Source: a virus. From it: DNA of 26,093 bases. Both the position numbers and the translations under genes were made by a program. The notes under the pieces are model-generated. The model did not search any database, was not told the DNA's origin, and worked only from the letters and a program-made list of their open reading frames with translations. Shown here in pieces: positions 23,727 to 26,093 of the stretch; the first letter of the stretch is position 1, and each line of letters starts with the position of its first letter. The DNA lies in IMG/VR virus record IMGVR_UViG_3300028800_001081, positions 1 to 26,093 of that record; one strand, 5' to 3'.

Positions 23727-23755
23727 TTTACATATGTTTTAAATTGTGATATTAT
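23727..23755 (+). promoter_or_regulatory. Promoter of the partition operon
   Basis: TTTACA (23727-23732), a 17-base spacer and TATTAT (23750-23755) precede the AAGGAGTG of the ParA gene. Partition operons are normally self-repressed from such a site; no operator repeat was identified here. Confidence 0.6.
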
Positions 23756-23790
23756 TCCTTTATTAATTACTAATTAAGGAGTGATATTTG

Positions 23791-24573
23791 ATGAATTCTT
23801 TAAGTAATTCCTATGGTTTCTTCAACCTCAAAGGGGGTTGTGGCAAAACAATGTTGAACTACATGCTTAGTGCAAGCTTAAGTGAAAGAGGTTACAAAAT
23901 TTTATGCGTTGATCTTGACGGACAACATAATTTAAGTAAAGCTTTTTTAAATAAGACACCTGAAAAAAGTTTATCTAATGTTTTAGATGGGGAATGTACT
24001 GTAAATGATGTTATAGTACAGCCTTATCCTGAAAGTGAAAAACTGAAAAATATATATTTGCTACCTTGTAATTATGACCTTTTCTTTTTTGTAGAAGATG
24101 GACAACCTAATAAAGTATTAAAATTTAAAAAAGTAATGGAACAATTAAGCATGGAATATTCGTTTATTTTTGTTGATACAAATCCCTCGATTTCATTAGT
24201 TACAACAAGTGCATTATTATATTGTTCAAACGTAATAGGGGTATTAGATGCCAGCTTAGACTCAATTGAAGGTTTTCAATTTTTAGAGAAAAAAATAATT
24301 AATGAAATTCAAAAAGAGGCAAATAAAGATTTAAAAATATTTGGCATTATTCAAAATAATCATGATAGAAGAACTAATTTTACACAGGCTATGATGGAAA
24401 CGACTGAAAAATTATATAAAAAATATTTATTTAAAACTATTATAAGTCCTTCTTCCATAAACAAAGAATCCAGAGCAGCAAGAGTTCCCTTAGTTGAATA
24501 TGACCCTAAACATCCATCTTCAATTCAATTCTCTGATTTAGCAGGTGAGTTTTTGAGAAGGGTAGGTGTTTAG
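23791..24573 (+). CDS. parA: ParA-type partition ATPase
   Basis: ATG 23791 is seven bases after AAGGAGTG; a TTG at 23788 is the alternative. The 260-residue protein has the deviant Walker A KGGCGKT (14-20), Walker A' VDLDGQHNLS near 40-49, Walker B FIFVDTNPS near 130, and IIQNNHDRRTNFTQA in the later region typical of ParA/Soj/MinD-like ATPases. It lacks the N-terminal helix-turn-helix of type Ia ParA, so it is of the shorter type Ib or Soj-like kind. It would move the element along the nucleoid with the protein encoded next. One base separates the genes. Its presence beside phage tail and lysis genes is the main support for a phage-plasmid. Confidence 0.87.
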   Translation: MNSLSNSYGFFNLKGGCGKTMLNYMLSASLSERGYKILCVDLDGQHNLSKAFLNKTPEKSLSNVLDGECTVNDVIVQPYPESEKLKNIYLLPCNYDLFFFVEDGQPNKVLKFKKVMEQLSMEYSFIFVDTNPSISLVTTSALLYCSNVIGVLDASLDSIEGFQFLEKKIINEIQKEANKDLKIFGIIQNNHDRRTNFTQAMMETTEKLYKKYLFKTIISPSSINKESRAARVPLVEYDPKHPSSIQFSDLAGEFLRRVGV

Positions 24574-24574
24574 T

Positions 24575-25180
24575 ATGTCTAAAAAAGATTTTAAAAGCAC
24601 ATTTTTAAATATTCAAAATGAAGAACCTGAAAATATTATCGAACCTAAAGTTATAAAAGAAGAAATTACTGTAGAAAACCAAGAAGTTAAATCCAATGTA
24701 ATAAATATTGATTCAAACAAAAAGAAAGCTGAACTTAAAAATGTTGATAATAAAATTTCTAAAAACAAACCAAAATCTAATATAAAAAAAGCAGTTCCCA
24801 AAAATAATACTATGGAAAAAGCTAAATCTAAAGAAACTATAGTCATTGTTTCTGAAGGAAACAATAAAGATTCTTCAGTGTTGGTTACAACTGAAATTCA
24901 AGTAGCCTCTCAAACTATAAATGAAAAAATACAACAACGGGTTATAGAAATAGAAAAAGAAATTAAAAAACTTAAAACAGTTGGATTTGGTACTGGTAAA
25001 TCTAAAGTTTCGTTTGACGATATGTATGGTGGAAAAACAATTTCAATGAATAGATATCTTAAACCATTGTTTGATGAAATATGTAATACTTCAAGTATTA
25101 CTAGAGCAGAAATTACTGAGAAAATTCTTATTAATGGTATTAAGAATACTAATTTTAATCCACCAAAAAATGATGAGTAA
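24575..25180 (+). CDS. Probable centromere-binding partner of ParA (RHH-like)
   Basis: The ATG at 24575, one base after the ParA stop, gives 201 residues; GGTAGGTG lies upstream inside parA, so translation is coupled. Residues 1-105 are Lys/Asn/Glu-rich and look disordered. Residues about 113-135 form a coiled coil (NEKIQQRVIEIEKEIKKL). The end, after GGKTISMNRYLKPLFDEICN, with TRAEITEKILINGIKN, has the strand-helix-helix order of a ribbon-helix-helix DNA-binding domain. Position and fold match a centromere-binding protein of type Ib-like systems, which binds parS and stimulates ParA. It is longer than usual members (about 80-120 residues). It is not a ParB of the HTH/CTPase type. Confidence 0.65.
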   Translation: MSKKDFKSTFLNIQNEEPENIIEPKVIKEEITVENQEVKSNVINIDSNKKKAELKNVDNKISKNKPKSNIKKAVPKNNTMEKAKSKETIVIVSEGNNKDSSVLVTTEIQVASQTINEKIQQRVIEIEKEIKKLKTVGFGTGKSKVSFDDMYGGKTISMNRYLKPLFDEICNTSSITRAEITEKILINGIKNTNFNPPKNDE

Positions 25181-25219
25181 AAATAAATGATTATACAATA
25201 TACCATTTTGTCTAATTCA

Positions 25220-25345
25220 AAGCCTAGAGTTCTTTTATCTCTAGGCTTACACTTGATGCGACAAAAATTTTATTTTGTATAATGACGTCTTTACATCTTT
25301 ACTACTCTTCTCTATTATTCTATCTCTATTCTACATATATTATAC
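25220..25345. other. Intergenic hairpin and pyrimidine repeats; possible parS or operator
   Basis: AAGCCTAGAG (25220-25229) pairs with CTCTAGGCTT (25239-25248); no T-run follows on the plus strand, so its role as terminator is unclear. ACAAAA/TTTTGT (25261-25278) follows and overlaps a TATAAT (25278-25283). Then comes a pyrimidine-rich stretch with TCTCTATT twice (near 25310-25330). The place between the partition and Rep-like genes suits a centromere, operator or replication origin, but repeats are few and weak. Confidence 0.35.
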
Positions 25346-25400
25346 TAAAATTTATTATAATATGATAAAATATATATGATTAATTTGTGGAGGTAATTTC

Positions 25401-26021
25401 ATGGCTAGAAAATCTAAGTTACCATTTAAAAGATATATTTCTGTAATTAATAACAAAGAACTTTATGAGGTTGGTAAATTATTAACTGACAGAGAAATGT
25501 ATCATATGAATTCAGAAGAAACTGAAGCTGTAGCAATAAATGCTTCATCTGATGTTTTTATGAAAATAACTGAATATGATATTATTCAAAATCCAGCCAT
25601 ACTTTTACAAACAACAAGTAAACAAGAAGTTGTAAAAAAAATTAAAGAACGAATTGATAATTTAGATAGTTTAACTAGAGATGTTTATTCTATTTTGTTT
25701 TCACATTGGTATGAATTTAAAGATGACTTGGGATATGCGTCAATTGAAATTGAAGATATGCATTTTAATTATAGAGGTCACAGAGGTAGAAATGCAAATT
25801 CAACAATGTTAACAGAAGATTATGATAATTATAGAAAATGTATAGATATATTGAGAAATACCAGTGTTAAAATTGATATTAATGATACTAATAATATAGC
25901 ATATGAAAATATTAAATCTTTTAATGTGGGTGCAGTTGAAGGATTTCTATTAGATATAGATACTATTACTTATTATAGTGATGATAAAACAAAAATGAAA
26001 GGTTTTAAATACAAATTGTAG
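25401..26021 (+). CDS. Replication-initiator-like protein, interrupted by an in-frame TAG
   Basis: The ATG follows GTGGAGG. The 206 residues begin RKSKLPFKRYISVIN, continue with an unremarkable region, then a winged-helix-like part (LDSLTRDVYSILFSHWYEF, GYASIEIEDMHFNYRG, LTEDYDNYRKCIDIL, VKIDIN) resembling plasmid/phage replication initiators, which bind the origin. The end runs GFKYKL, TAG (26019-26021), and the same frame then stays open to the window edge (VIQNMSSYYTLQIDDKFSAY). In Rep proteins a strand like GFKYxLG is usually followed by more of the second domain, so the TAG looks like a nonsense change or a domain boundary. TAG ends other genes here, so recoding is unlikely. Assignment as Rep is moderate. 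Confidence 0.5.
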   Translation: MARKSKLPFKRYISVINNKELYEVGKLLTDREMYHMNSEETEAVAINASSDVFMKITEYDIIQNPAILLQTTSKQEVVKKIKERIDNLDSLTRDVYSILFSHWYEFKDDLGYASIEIEDMHFNYRGHRGRNANSTMLTEDYDNYRKCIDILRNTSVKIDINDTNNIAYENIKSFNVGAVEGFLLDIDTITYYSDDKTKMKGFKYKL

Positions 26022-26093
26022 GTTATTCAAAATATGTCATCATATTATACTCTTCAGATTGATGATAAGTTTTCAGCATATTTATTAAAAGCA
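26022..26093 (+). CDS. Continuation of the Rep-like frame after the TAG (partial)
   Basis: From 26022 the frame of the preceding gene continues without a stop to the window edge. An ATG at 26034 could start a separate gene, with only TAGG at 26019-26022 upstream as a weak ribosome binding site. The sequence (SSYYTLQIDDKFSAYLLK) suits the second winged-helix domain of a replication initiator. Whether this is a separate protein or the disabled half of one gene cannot be told from 72 bases. Confidence 0.4.

Noticed and set aside
26019-26021. TAG recoded as an amino acid
   Set aside because: TAG is the natural stop of several genes here (tape measure, the 10060 tail protein, the 13420 nuclease, parA), so general recoding is unlikely.
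1-26093. CRISPR array, tRNA, rRNA or insertion sequence
   Set aside because: No regularly spaced repeats with unique spacers, no cloverleaf-type sequence and no transposase with terminal repeats were seen in the window.

Overview
The window is AT-rich, has strong purine-rich ribosome binding sites (AGGAGG type), and uses TTG and GTG starts. It carries tail and lysis genes of the kind found in Clostridium and its relatives. The most economical reading is a segment of a Clostridium-type phage that replicates as a plasmid (phage-plasmid) or a closely related prophage. Tail, receptor-binding and lysis genes run directly into a ParA ATPase, a probable ribbon-helix-helix partner and a replication-initiator-like protein. 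No capsid, packaging or integrase gene lies in the window, so the extrachromosomal state is inferred.

Layout, left to right. (1) 1-2444, accessory cargo: the tail end of a gene that overlaps a PIN-domain toxin-like gene, a secreted protein with a stalk (copper amine oxidase N-terminal) domain, a small Cro/CI-type regulator and a zinc-ribbon protein behind a near-perfect sigma-A promoter. (2) 2445-5377, a very large (933 aa) nuclease-like protein behind a structured leader that can pair with its ribosome binding site. (3) 5466-13278, tail morphogenesis: a tape measure protein, Fn3-like tail proteins and a hub-like protein split by a one-base frameshift. A small minus-strand gene with its own promoter lies inside this block. 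(4) 13420-14418, a second nuclease (EDxHD/Vsr-like homing endonuclease) inserted between hub and fibre genes. (5) 14475-17980, two tail-fibre units with their small companion genes, each closed by a hairpin terminator. (6) 18067-21174, lysis and cell-wall module: a YiiX/NlpC-like permuted papain-fold enzyme, a subtilisin-like protein fused to stalk domains, a glucosaminidase endolysin, a small protein and an LLH-family holin. (7) 21175-21448, an unusual non-coding stretch with several strong, partly mutually exclusive hairpins. (8) 21449-26093, the plasmid-like part: a DUF5659-like protein, a winged-helix regulator or Rep-like protein, a third EDxHD endonuclease, ParA with its partner, and a Rep-like gene that meets an in-frame TAG near the right edge.

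As a whole, groups 3-5 build and tip the tail, group 6 opens the host envelope, and group 8 would maintain the element between infections. Three nuclease genes of probable homing type sit between essential modules, each as its own transcription or translation island. This is the pattern expected of free-standing homing endonucleases.

The most interesting items are the structured RNA/DNA region at 21194-21346, the leader of the giant nuclease, the subtilase-stalk fusion with an altered catalytic Asp, and the two gene interruptions (tail hub frameshift, Rep-like amber codon). All functions are read from motifs by eye; no database search was possible.
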